A stretch of 30,838 nucleotides of DNA from the NCBI GenBank assembly GCA_027013765.1, contig JALWGG010000186.1, positions 1-30,838 of the forward strand, written 5' to 3'. Within the stretch, counting starts at the first letter, position 1. Each line of letters starts with the position of its first letter. Both the position numbers and the translations under genes were made by a program. This DNA comes from Acidilobaceae archaeon. GTDB taxonomy: Archaea; Thermoproteota; Thermoprotei_A; Sulfolobales; Acidilobaceae. Shown in pieces: positions 24,624 through 30,838 of the stretch. The notes beneath the pieces are model-generated. The model did not search any database. It was not told the origin of the DNA and worked only from the letters and a program-made list of their open reading frames with translations.

Positions 24624-25189
24624 CCGGGGTAAGGGTTATCGAGGACCTGGAGACCGCTGTAAAGGTTATAGACGAGGTGATGGGGAAATGGCACGCCTAC
24701 TATGCAAGCCAGGCGGGAGCGTTGGAGGGGGTAGGGCTTGTAGCAATCGTGGATGGGAGGGTGGCGGGCTCCGCTATAGGATACCTGGTCGATGCCAGCC
24801 CCCCACTGGGCGTGGTATACTATGTAGCCGTCAGGGAGGAGTTCAGGGGGCTAATGCTCGGCAGGATACTCATACTATCTCTAGAAGAGGTGCTAGACAG
24901 CGCACGGCTATACGTTGCAACCATGCAATCAGGCAATAAGAGATCCATAAGAACATTCAAGAGCCTATGCTACAAGATATACACCTGGAGGGAGCTAGAG
25001 GAGGCGGATGAGGACCTGGCAGAGTACATATACAGGTCCACTTGCTCATATGAAGACGATATTGTAGCAGTCAAGGGCGTGCTGGAGGAAGCCAAACCCT
25101 CTAGAGGCGCACTAGAGAAGGCGAGGGGGATATGGGAGGAAACCTGCTACAAGCCATGGCTGTTATGGAGGCGCCGGAGAGCTATATAA
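24551..25189 (+). CDS. GNAT-family N-acetyltransferase
   Basis: The core VGLVAIVDGRVAGSAIGYLVDA, then VVYYVAVREEFRGLMLGRILILSLEEVL, matches the GNAT strand-turn-helix that binds acetyl-CoA; the RGLMLG segment stands for the usual Arg/Gln-X-X-Gly-X-Gly. NKRSIRTFKSLCYKIY is the usual C-terminal motif. The substrate is unknown. The start is awkward: the fold needs VRVIEDLETA, which begins just after the preceding stop, but the only standard start codon before it is ATG 24551, giving a 73-base overlap with the DHH gene and an odd 25-residue N-terminus. A rare start codon near 24620 is the alternative. The TAA stop is inside the TATA box of the moxR-like gene. Confidence 0.78.
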   Translation: MPSKRDGEGLQTYGGEGERGPRSVAGVRVIEDLETAVKVIDEVMGKWHAYYASQAGALEGVGLVAIVDGRVAGSAIGYLVDASPPLGVVYYVAVREEFRGLMLGRILILSLEEVLDSARLYVATMQSGNKRSIRTFKSLCYKIYTWRELEEADEDLAEYIYRSTCSYEDDIVAVKGVLEEAKPSRGALEKARGIWEETCYKPWLLWRRRRAI

Positions 25190-25190
25190 A
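25182..25190 (+). promoter_or_regulatory. TATA box of the MoxR/vWA operon
   Basis: CTATATAAA contains the TAA stop of the GNAT gene and is a close match to the archaeal consensus. A transcription start near 25211 leaves a 30-base leader with GGGGAAGG before ATG 25241. Confidence 0.5.
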
Positions 25191-25240
25191 TCCCGGCTGA
25201 AACCATAGACTACACGGCGCCCAGCGGGCCGGGGAAGGAA

Positions 25241-26182
25241 ATGCAGCACAAGGATCCTATAGTAGAAAAGGTGTACCAGACCTATTCGAGCCTCATAGGC
25301 GAGGCAAGGCCTGTAAGGGATCCAAGGCTAGCCGTCAAGGTGCTTGAGGATAGGTTCAAGCTGGTGGTGGACGAGAGGGTAGTGGCGCTGGCATTCGCAT
25401 CATTCATGAACGGGAGGCCAGTACTATTCGAGGGCCCTCCAGGTACCGGGAAGACAGAGGTGGGGGAGGCGCTGCTAGAGCTCTGGAGCGGTAGGAAGCC
25501 GCTGATACTACCGTGCAGTGAGAACTATGACGAGTACAAGGTTATTGGGGACTTCCACCCGCTGATAGCTATGAAGAGGGGCTTCAACGAGGAGAGCTTC
25601 ACGCCCAGGCCGATACTGGCAGCCATGATCCTGGATACAGGTCTCCTAGTTGATGAGGTTAGGAGGAGCAGCGAGGAGTTCCAGAACCTCCTCCTGGATA
25701 TAGCGGATAAGAGGAGGATCATAGTGCCAGAGCTTAAGCGTGTATTCAAGGCCAGGGGCCCCGGCTTCCAGATAATATTCACCAGCAACCCAGAGGATAT
25801 AGCCCAGAATGATCTAAGCGACGCGTTCCTGAGGAGGGTTGTCAGGATAAAATTCACATACCCACCGAGGGAGGTTGAGGCGAGGATAATAAGGCTTAGG
25901 GCTAGTGATGCACCAGCGATCGATGGTAACATAACAAACCTAATCCTAGACGTGGTCAACGAGCTGAGGAGGACTAGTATAACCCATAAGCCAGGCACGG
26001 CGGAGGCAGTCCTATGGGCCAGGATGGCCAAGAGTATAGCAAGGCTGAGGGGCAATAATGTAGTATCTATAGAGGACCTGGCCGACGCGGCATACCCGGT
26101 TCTAGTCAAGAGGGTTGAGGACGAGGACACGGTTTTAAGGGTGCTGAGAGAGGTGCTGGGTGTTGAGGCTATTCAACATTGA
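25241..26182 (+). CDS. MoxR-family AAA+ ATPase
   Basis: A 313-residue AAA+ ATPase. Walker A is GPPGTGKT at residues 65-72, Walker B is LLVDEVRR with Asp138 and Glu139, sensor 1 is Asn183 in FTSNPED, and the arginine finger is in DAFLRR at about 198-199. A C-terminal lid domain follows. MoxR proteins work as ATP-driven chaperones, usually with a vWA partner that recognises the target, for example in inserting metals or cofactors. The next gene is such a partner, and its start lies inside the end of this one (23-base overlap). The target is not evident from the surroundings. Confidence 0.93.
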   Translation: MQHKDPIVEKVYQTYSSLIGEARPVRDPRLAVKVLEDRFKLVVDERVVALAFASFMNGRPVLFEGPPGTGKTEVGEALLELWSGRKPLILPCSENYDEYKVIGDFHPLIAMKRGFNEESFTPRPILAAMILDTGLLVDEVRRSSEEFQNLLLDIADKRRIIVPELKRVFKARGPGFQIIFTSNPEDIAQNDLSDAFLRRVVRIKFTYPPREVEARIIRLRASDAPAIDGNITNLILDVVNELRRTSITHKPGTAEAVLWARMAKSIARLRGNNVVSIEDLADAAYPVLVKRVEDEDTVLRVLREVLGVEAIQH

Positions 26183-28154
26183 GGACCTCATAGAAGCCCT
26201 GCCAGAAATAGCTGCAAGGCTAAGGTCCTCCGGGCACAGTATAGGGACCAGCCAGCTGGTGGAGGCCGCCAGGATCCTTGAGTCATACGCTGGTTTGAGG
26301 GGACAACATAGGATTGAGGAGGGGGAGGCGGCATTCATACTAGCAAGCGTTCTATCATCCCGGGGGGTTACAGAGCACGAGGTCCAGGCCGTGCTGAAGG
26401 AGGCGATGGCCAGGAGGGGGTTAAGGGAGAGGGCCGAGAGGATACTCATAGATATCGAGGAGAGGCTTAAAGCGATAAACGCCAGGCCGGGGGCCAGGGT
26501 TTCACGGAGGAAGCTCCCAGGCGGTAAGAGGGAGAGGAGGACTAAGGTCAAGGCGTATATGGAGTTGAAGAGGATAGGGGTCATCGAGTCCAGGGAGGGC
26601 GGCGACAGGGTCGTGGACCAGGCCTCGATCAGGAGGATCGCCTGGACGCTGGCGAGGAACGGGTATGAAGGGGTTGAAGACGCTGTAAGGAGCTCGCACG
26701 ATATACCAGCCAGCCAGGCCATGGCCGTGGCTGAGGCGGGGATAGAACTGACGGGGGAGGCCTTAAGCAGGATCGACGGGTGGAGATTATTGAAGCTGGG
26801 GGAGGCCTCGATAAGGAAGGGCAACCGTAGGATGCTTAAAGCAGTGGCCGAGGAGGTTTCCAAGAGGATCCTATCCGGGCACAGGCTGGAGCCGGGAGCC
26901 GCTAGAAGGATCCTGGACAGGGCAGGACTCCTTACACCAGACCACGACAAGATGCTATACATGACCAGCCATGGAAGGCTTGACCTGGGCGAGGAGGATC
27001 CGGATATAGATACTATTATAGAGGCCGTCAGGGGGATGGACCAGGACGAGGCTGCAATGCTCATCGCCAGAGCCCTGAAGAGACTGGAGCCGGAGAAGGC
27101 TAGGAGCCTATTATCAGGCGTAGACCCATACCTCCTCTGGGAGGTCAAGAAGACCAGGCTAGGCGGTGTAGAGGCTAGGCTCGTGAGGGCCCTGGGAGAC
27201 GCGGCTAGGGCCGTCAGGGAGGCCATGCTCTACACTGAGACCGGGAACCCGGGCAGGGCTGATATGGCGAGGGATTACATAGATAGGGCTAGGATGGAGG
27301 CAGAGGACCTGGAGGGCGTCAGTATCGGGGGTCTTGGCAGGTCCTCGGTTGAGGAGCTTGTGACGGTTGCAGAGGCTATACTCTCCATGGCCTCTGCAGA
27401 CTCCCCGGCGCCGGGCGAGCTCTCCAGGCTACTCTCAATGATGGACTTCGAGAAGGCTGTCAAGGTCCTCAGGGGCTTGTATAGGAGTGGGGACCCCCGG
27501 TGGAGGGGGATCCTGGAATGGGCCCTGGAGAGGATCATCTACATGGCGTCATCGAGGGAGGGGCTTAGGCCTCTCCCAAAGTGGAGGCTATCAGGGTCCA
27601 GTAGGGGGAGGCTTGATCTCAGGAGGAGTATATATAGGAGGGTTAGGGCCTCCCCCGACCCCCTGGTCTATAGGGTTAGGAAGAGGTCGAACCTGGTATC
27701 CCTGGCGCTAGACACGAGCGGCTCGATGCAGTCCTACTCCATATGGGCCCTGGGGATGGCGGCGATCTTCGCCAGGAGCATGGATAAGATAGTATTATTC
27801 TCCCATACGGTGGAAGAGTATAGGGGCCCCTTCGGGAGGAGGGATATAGCCAGGATACTACTATCGGCAAGGTTCCAGGGGTATACAGACGTGTATAATG
27901 GTATAAACGCGGCCTCAGATACAAGGGCTAAGAGGATAGTCGTGATATCCGATCTAACGCAGACAGTGGATAGCGGAGACCCCCTGGAAGCGTCCCTGAG
28001 GGCGTCTAGGGCGGGTAAGAAGCTCATATTCATAGTACCCCTAAGGCACGACGAGGACCTCAGGAGCAGCCTTGAAAGGGCCGGGTTCACCGTCACACTA
28101 GCACATACTCCAAGGCACGCGGCTAGGCAGGTCCTCAGGGCCTTCTCCAGGTGA
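26160..28154 (+). CDS. Large vWA-domain partner of the MoxR ATPase
   Basis: A 664-residue protein. The first 500 residues are charged and helical without a motif I can name; a basic stretch lies near residues 118-135 (RRKLPGGKRERRTKVK). The C-terminal vWA domain is intact: Asp518-Thr-Ser520-Gly-Ser522, Thr576 in GYTDVYNG and Asp598 in ISDLTQ, with IVLFSHTVEEY as the second strand. This is the arrangement of the CoxE/YehP-like vWA proteins found beside MoxR. The start is GTG 26160 or TTG 26163, four to seven bases after GAGGTG. Its last 20 bases overlap the end of pyrC on the other strand. Confidence 0.88.
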   Translation: MLRLFNIEDLIEALPEIAARLRSSGHSIGTSQLVEAARILESYAGLRGQHRIEEGEAAFILASVLSSRGVTEHEVQAVLKEAMARRGLRERAERILIDIEERLKAINARPGARVSRRKLPGGKRERRTKVKAYMELKRIGVIESREGGDRVVDQASIRRIAWTLARNGYEGVEDAVRSSHDIPASQAMAVAEAGIELTGEALSRIDGWRLLKLGEASIRKGNRRMLKAVAEEVSKRILSGHRLEPGAARRILDRAGLLTPDHDKMLYMTSHGRLDLGEEDPDIDTIIEAVRGMDQDEAAMLIARALKRLEPEKARSLLSGVDPYLLWEVKKTRLGGVEARLVRALGDAARAVREAMLYTETGNPGRADMARDYIDRARMEAEDLEGVSIGGLGRSSVEELVTVAEAILSMASADSPAPGELSRLLSMMDFEKAVKVLRGLYRSGDPRWRGILEWALERIIYMASSREGLRPLPKWRLSGSSRGRLDLRRSIYRRVRASPDPLVYRVRKRSNLVSLALDTSGSMQSYSIWALGMAAIFARSMDKIVLFSHTVEEYRGPFGRRDIARILLSARFQGYTDVYNGINAASDTRAKRIVVISDLTQTVDSGDPLEASLRASRAGKKLIFIVPLRHDEDLRSSLERAGFTVTLAHTPRHAARQVLRAFSR

Positions 28155-29376
28155 ATGGGTTAACCCCCCTGACACCCTCTATAACCTCCCCCCCAATGAA
28201 CACTGTCTCGCCGCCCACGAGGACCTCTATAGGCCTCCCAGCCATCCTAGCCATCGTGGATGGGTAGTGCCTGGCCATGCTATACGCTGGCCCGGGGAAC
28301 CTCCACACGGCCCTGGGGTCATAGACCAGTATATTACCCCTGGCACCCTCCCGTATAACCCCGTAATCCTCCAGACCAGCAACCACGGCGGGGCCCCTGC
28401 TGGCTAGCCATAGGAACTCTGACAAGTCTAAAGCCCCGACCGATACAAGCCTATAGACTAGCCACGGCCAGGACTCTAGCCACGGGATCCCGGGGCTACA
28501 GTATAGGGGGTCACTCTTCTCCCATAACGCGTGGGGGGCGTGGTCGCTTGCAAACGCGTCCACCAGGCCTTCAAGAAGCATGTACACTAGCCAGGAGGGC
28601 TCGTGCCAGGGCCTCAACGGGGGGTTAACCCTGTACATGCACCCAGCCCCGGTGAGTGTGCTATAGAATAAGTGGTGTGGGGTTACGTCCACGGTATAGC
28701 CGTGCTTCTTAGCCGCTATGATCGTGGACCTGCATGATGCATGGGTTACATGCACCCTGCCACCCCCCATCCCGGCGAGGACCTCCACAGCGGCGGCCTC
28801 GAACCCACAGTTCCTATGAGCCTCCCTAGACACCAGGTCCTCGGCCACAGCGGATCCAGCCTCAGGTAGCTCGGGGTGGAGGACTACCAGGCTCCCAGAG
28901 GATAGTGCACCCTTAACCCCACCACTCCTCTCATAGAGGTCCTCAGGGTAGACCTTGAACCCAGCGATAGCCTCGGATAACAGCTCCTCCACGCGTCTAG
29001 GGTCCCTGGGGATTGCGGCGAATAACCCATGATCCACGGGCGCCCTAGACAACGCCTCAAGCTTAGCCCTAACGGTCTCCCTATTATCCGCCCTTGGGAG
29101 GGTGTTCGGCATGTCTATGACCAGTGTGATGCCCGAGGCCGCAGCCGCCCTGCCGCCGGTCTCCTCGGTCTCCTTATATGAGTACTCAAGCCCCCTCAGG
29201 TGGACGTGTATGTCTATGAGGCCCGGCGACACGATATACCCGGTCCCCGTGTAGTCCCTCACCCTACCCCTGCCGGGAGCCTTCCTCACACTCCTTATAA
29301 ACCCGTCCTCAACGCCTATACAGCCGCTTCCGAGCAGGCCCCTATAGTCTGCAAGGTTCCCACAGATCCAATCCAA
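28135..29376 (-). CDS. pyrC: Dihydroorotase
   Basis: Closes N-carbamoyl-aspartate to dihydroorotate, the third step of pyrimidine synthesis. This is a 413-residue amidohydrolase of the class I type: His57 and His59 in DIHVHLRG, the lysine to be carboxylated as Lys141 in AGFKVYP, His in HVTHASC and TPHHLFY, and Asp in FASDHAPH. Related hydantoinases and allantoinases share these motifs, but the pairing with pyrD supports dihydroorotase. The start is TTG 29376; no better codon fits the N-terminal strand. A TATA element at 29394-29398 is only about 20 bases away, so the message has little or no leader. It is convergent with and overlaps the vWA gene. Confidence 0.9.
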   Translation of the reverse strand: MDWICGNLADYRGLLGSGCIGVEDGFIRSVRKAPGRGRVRDYTGTGYIVSPGLIDIHVHLRGLEYSYKETEETGGRAAAASGITLVIDMPNTLPRADNRETVRAKLEALSRAPVDHGLFAAIPRDPRRVEELLSEAIAGFKVYPEDLYERSGGVKGALSSGSLVVLHPELPEAGSAVAEDLVSREAHRNCGFEAAAVEVLAGMGGGRVHVTHASCRSTIIAAKKHGYTVDVTPHHLFYSTLTGAGCMYRVNPPLRPWHEPSWLVYMLLEGLVDAFASDHAPHALWEKSDPLYCSPGIPWLESWPWLVYRLVSVGALDLSEFLWLASRGPAVVAGLEDYGVIREGARGNILVYDPRAVWRFPGPAYSMARHYPSTMARMAGRPIEVLVGGETVFIGGEVIEGVRGVNPFTWRRP

Positions 29377-29393
29377 TCCAGGCCCAGGCTTAG

Positions 29394-29398
29394 TATAT
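29394..29398. promoter_or_regulatory. Single TATA element between pyrC and pyrD
   Basis: TATAT in the 42-base spacer sits about 23 bases from the pyrD GTG and about 20 bases from the pyrC TTG. It could direct leaderless transcription in both directions. No purine-rich binding site precedes pyrD, which fits a leaderless start. Confidence 0.4.
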
Positions 29399-29418
29399 GG
29401 GGTGTGCTGGGTTAATTA

Positions 29419-30441
29419 GTGGTGCAAGGGCCACTGGAGGATGGGAGTGGGTTCCCGGTGGAGGACCCTATAGAGGCTGGCTGGAGGATCCTGAGGGAGA
29501 CCCCCCCGCTGGCTGCCTGGAGGCTCCTCCACAGGCTCAGGGCGGAGGTCCTCGATGGCATAGCAAGAACCGTGGGGAGGCCAAAGCCCCCCCAGGGGCT
29601 CTCAAGGGATTTCCTAGGGGTTAGGGTGGAGCATCCCATAGGCATAGCGGCTGGCCTGGACAAGGACGCATCGATGGTCTGGCTCGCATGGTCCATGGGC
29701 GCGGGCTTCCACGTGGTTGGCAGCGTCCTCCCCCACCCATACCCCGGTGTCGAGCCCAAGGTCCTCGTCAGGCTCAGCGACGGGGGCACGATTAACAGGC
29801 TAGGCCTCCCCAGCAAGGGGCCATCCAGGGTGGTTGAGAGGTTGAGTATGCACAAGCCCCCGGGGATGCCAGTGGCAGTCAGCATAGCAGCGTTCACCCC
29901 AAAGGGCTACGGCGAGGTGTATAGAGCGGTCTCGGGCCACGCAGCCTGGGTGGAGGTCAACATAAGCTGCCCCAACGTTGAGACCCACAGGACCTTCGAG
30001 GACCCCGAGGAGGTCGAGACGATCTGCAGCTACCTGAAGCCGAGGACCTCCCCGATACTACTAAAGATCCCCCCCACAAGGGACGACGCACTACTCAAAA
30101 GATACGTGGACGCCGCTACCTCATGCGGCTTCCAAGGAATAGTAGCTGGAAACACAATGAAGATCACATACAAGGGCCTGAACGCCGGCCTCGGAGGCCC
30201 AAGACTCTTCAACACGACACTATACATGATCAAAAGACTCAGAACCCACGCCCCAGAAGGGTTCAAGCTAATCGGCGTAGGAGGCATAAACAACGGAGCC
30301 AAGGCAGCTACACTCCTCAAAGCAGGAGCAGACCTCATCGAGGTCCTCAGCGCAATCATACACAGAGGCCCCAAAACCCCCTGGACCATAGCAAAAGAAC
30401 TATCCACAAAAAGAACCAACAATAACCCACAAACATCCTAA
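29419..30441 (+). CDS. pyrD: Dihydroorotate dehydrogenase
   Basis: Oxidises dihydroorotate to orotate, the fourth step of pyrimidine synthesis, using FMN. Visible landmarks in 340 residues: GIAAGLDKDA, VVGSVLPHPYPGVEPKVLVRL, GTINRLGLPSKG, the catalytic loop NISCPNVE with Cys184, ILLKIPP, GIVAGNT, and the phosphate-binding GVGGINNGAKAATLLKAGADLIEVLSA. A cysteine as active-site base is the mark of class 1 enzymes, whereas class 2 enzymes carry serine; the electron acceptor is unknown and no pyrK-type subunit gene lies beside it. The start is GTG 29419, probably leaderless. The 3' third is noticeably richer in A and C than the G-rich 5' third, and the last ten residues are a polar tail. Confidence 0.93.
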   Translation: MVQGPLEDGSGFPVEDPIEAGWRILRETPPLAAWRLLHRLRAEVLDGIARTVGRPKPPQGLSRDFLGVRVEHPIGIAAGLDKDASMVWLAWSMGAGFHVVGSVLPHPYPGVEPKVLVRLSDGGTINRLGLPSKGPSRVVERLSMHKPPGMPVAVSIAAFTPKGYGEVYRAVSGHAAWVEVNISCPNVETHRTFEDPEEVETICSYLKPRTSPILLKIPPTRDDALLKRYVDAATSCGFQGIVAGNTMKITYKGLNAGLGGPRLFNTTLYMIKRLRTHAPEGFKLIGVGGINNGAKAATLLKAGADLIEVLSAIIHRGPKTPWTIAKELSTKRTNNNPQTS

Positions 30442-30676
30442 AGACACAACAAGCAAGACAGGTCTAGAACTCATGCAAGCTCCCAGGAGTGCCAACCTGC
30501 GGATCCGCAGGAGTCCCGGGCCCCGAATCCCGGCGGATCCGTCACCAGACCTCACAAAACATCATAAAGCTACGTGTAGAATGTATCGGTATCCGAGACC
30601 GTAAATCCCAGCCGGACTCTTCGCGGACCAGATTATCTTGTCTGCATAAGTAAATTATAATATGTAATAACCATCT
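30442..30676. other. Intergenic region with palindromes, no gene seen
   Basis: 235 bases without a convincing reading frame on either strand. The first half holds the palindromes described separately. The second half is AT-rich near 30648-30670 (AAATTATAATATG) and could hold a promoter or the terminator of the minus-strand PIN fragment. I found no tRNA cloverleaf or box C/D pair. Confidence 0.5.
30496..30541. repeat. GGATCC-centred palindromes and nested hairpin
   Basis: CCTGCGGATCCGCAGG (30496-30511) is a perfect 16-base palindrome. A second CGGATCCG lies at 30534-30541. The two copies can also pair with each other, enclosing a five-base-pair stem CCGGG/CCCGG (30516-30520 with 30529-30533) with the eight-base loop CCCCGAAT. 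The core CGGATCCG also occurs at 10626-10633. The structure looks like the T-arm and acceptor of a tRNA but lacks the T-loop consensus. Confidence 0.55.
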
Positions 30677-30838
30677 TTAATGGAGGTGTTTCATTATATC
30701 TTCAACGTTTACATTGCGTAGTAGGACCACTTTCACTCCTAGTGTTTCCGCATGCCTACTCATAGATCCATCGTCCGTAACGAGGAGTGCGTCACGGTCT
30801 CAGCCAGCCGTCGCACCCTCAGGACCCCGTCTGCATGG
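30677..30838 (-). pseudogene. C-terminal part of a PIN-domain protein, frame broken (partial)
   Basis: Read on the minus strand, the last 40 codons before the TAA at 30677-30679 give RDALLVTDDGSMSRHAETLG, then KVVLLRNVNVEDIMKHLH, the C-terminal half of a PIN nuclease with its Asp-Asp motif. The same frame runs straight into a TGA at 30800-30802. Upstream of that point a different frame, DGVLRVRRLAET, carries what looks like the preceding helix, so a one-base frameshift near 30797-30805 separates the two halves. The gene is either a decayed VapC-type toxin or intact with a sequencing error. The N-terminal half is outside the window. Confidence 0.5.

Noticed and set aside
26135..27226. Long reading frame antisense to the MoxR/vWA genes (363 codons)
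   Set aside because: Low-complexity Ser/Leu/Ala product mirroring the Arg- and Glu-rich sense protein; no independent signals.
30496..30545. Possible tRNA 3' half or split tRNA gene
   Set aside because: The T-arm-like stem CCGGG/CCCGG followed by GGATCCG looks like the end of a tRNA, but the loop has eight bases (CCCCGAAT) without the TTC consensus, and no 5' half, anticodon arm or D-arm is visible.

Overview
The window reads as chromosomal DNA of a hyperthermophilic crenarchaeon (Thermoproteota), most likely of the Desulfurococcales. The evidence is the heavy use of AGG, ATA and CTA codons, archaeal TATA boxes in front of genes, purine-rich ribosome binding sites with frequent GTG and TTG starts, a superoxide dismutase very close to my recollection of the Aeropyrum enzyme, and above all a tetrabrachion-like S-layer protein gene followed by a giant subtilisin-like protease, as in Staphylothermus. 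The genus cannot be fixed from sequence reading alone.

Layout. Bases 1-5,000: the N-terminus of an exported protein (minus), superoxide dismutase (plus), a coupled minus-strand pair (unknown 116-residue protein and an AbrB/PhoU-type regulator), a divergent radical SAM protein, an unknown 96-residue protein and hisS. Bases 5,000-7,500: phosphoenolpyruvate synthase, with a small inverted repeat in front of it. Bases 7,600-19,100: a cell-surface block of four large plus-strand genes. These are a membrane-anchored ectodomain protein, a large protein with an archaeal pilin-type N-terminus, a 1,419-residue S-layer protein with a roughly 360-residue C-terminal coiled-coil stalk and membrane anchor, and a 1,308-residue secreted subtilase.

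Bases 19,200-21,950: an apparent operon of a ribbon-helix-helix/PIN fusion, an intact von Willebrand A (vWA) protein and a degenerate vWA partner, followed by an endonuclease IV-like enzyme with its own promoter. Bases 21,990-25,190: a small unknown protein, a membrane methyltransferase of the isoprenylcysteine/phospholipid type, a divergent TrmY-like SPOUT methyltransferase, a DHH phosphoesterase and a GNAT acetyltransferase. Bases 25,240-28,150: a MoxR AAA+ ATPase overlapping a large vWA protein. Bases 28,135-30,441: divergent pyrC and pyrD around one short promoter. The right end holds GGATCC-centred palindromes and a broken minus-strand PIN-domain fragment.

Genes that appear to work together: the S-layer protein and subtilase form a surface protease complex, possibly with the two upstream surface proteins; MoxR and the large vWA protein form an ATP-driven chaperone-like pair; pyrC and pyrD carry out consecutive pyrimidine steps. 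The RHH-PIN/vWA/vWA operon has no function I can name and is the best candidate for an undescribed system, though its biology is inference. There is no rRNA, canonical tRNA, CRISPR array or transposase gene in the window.
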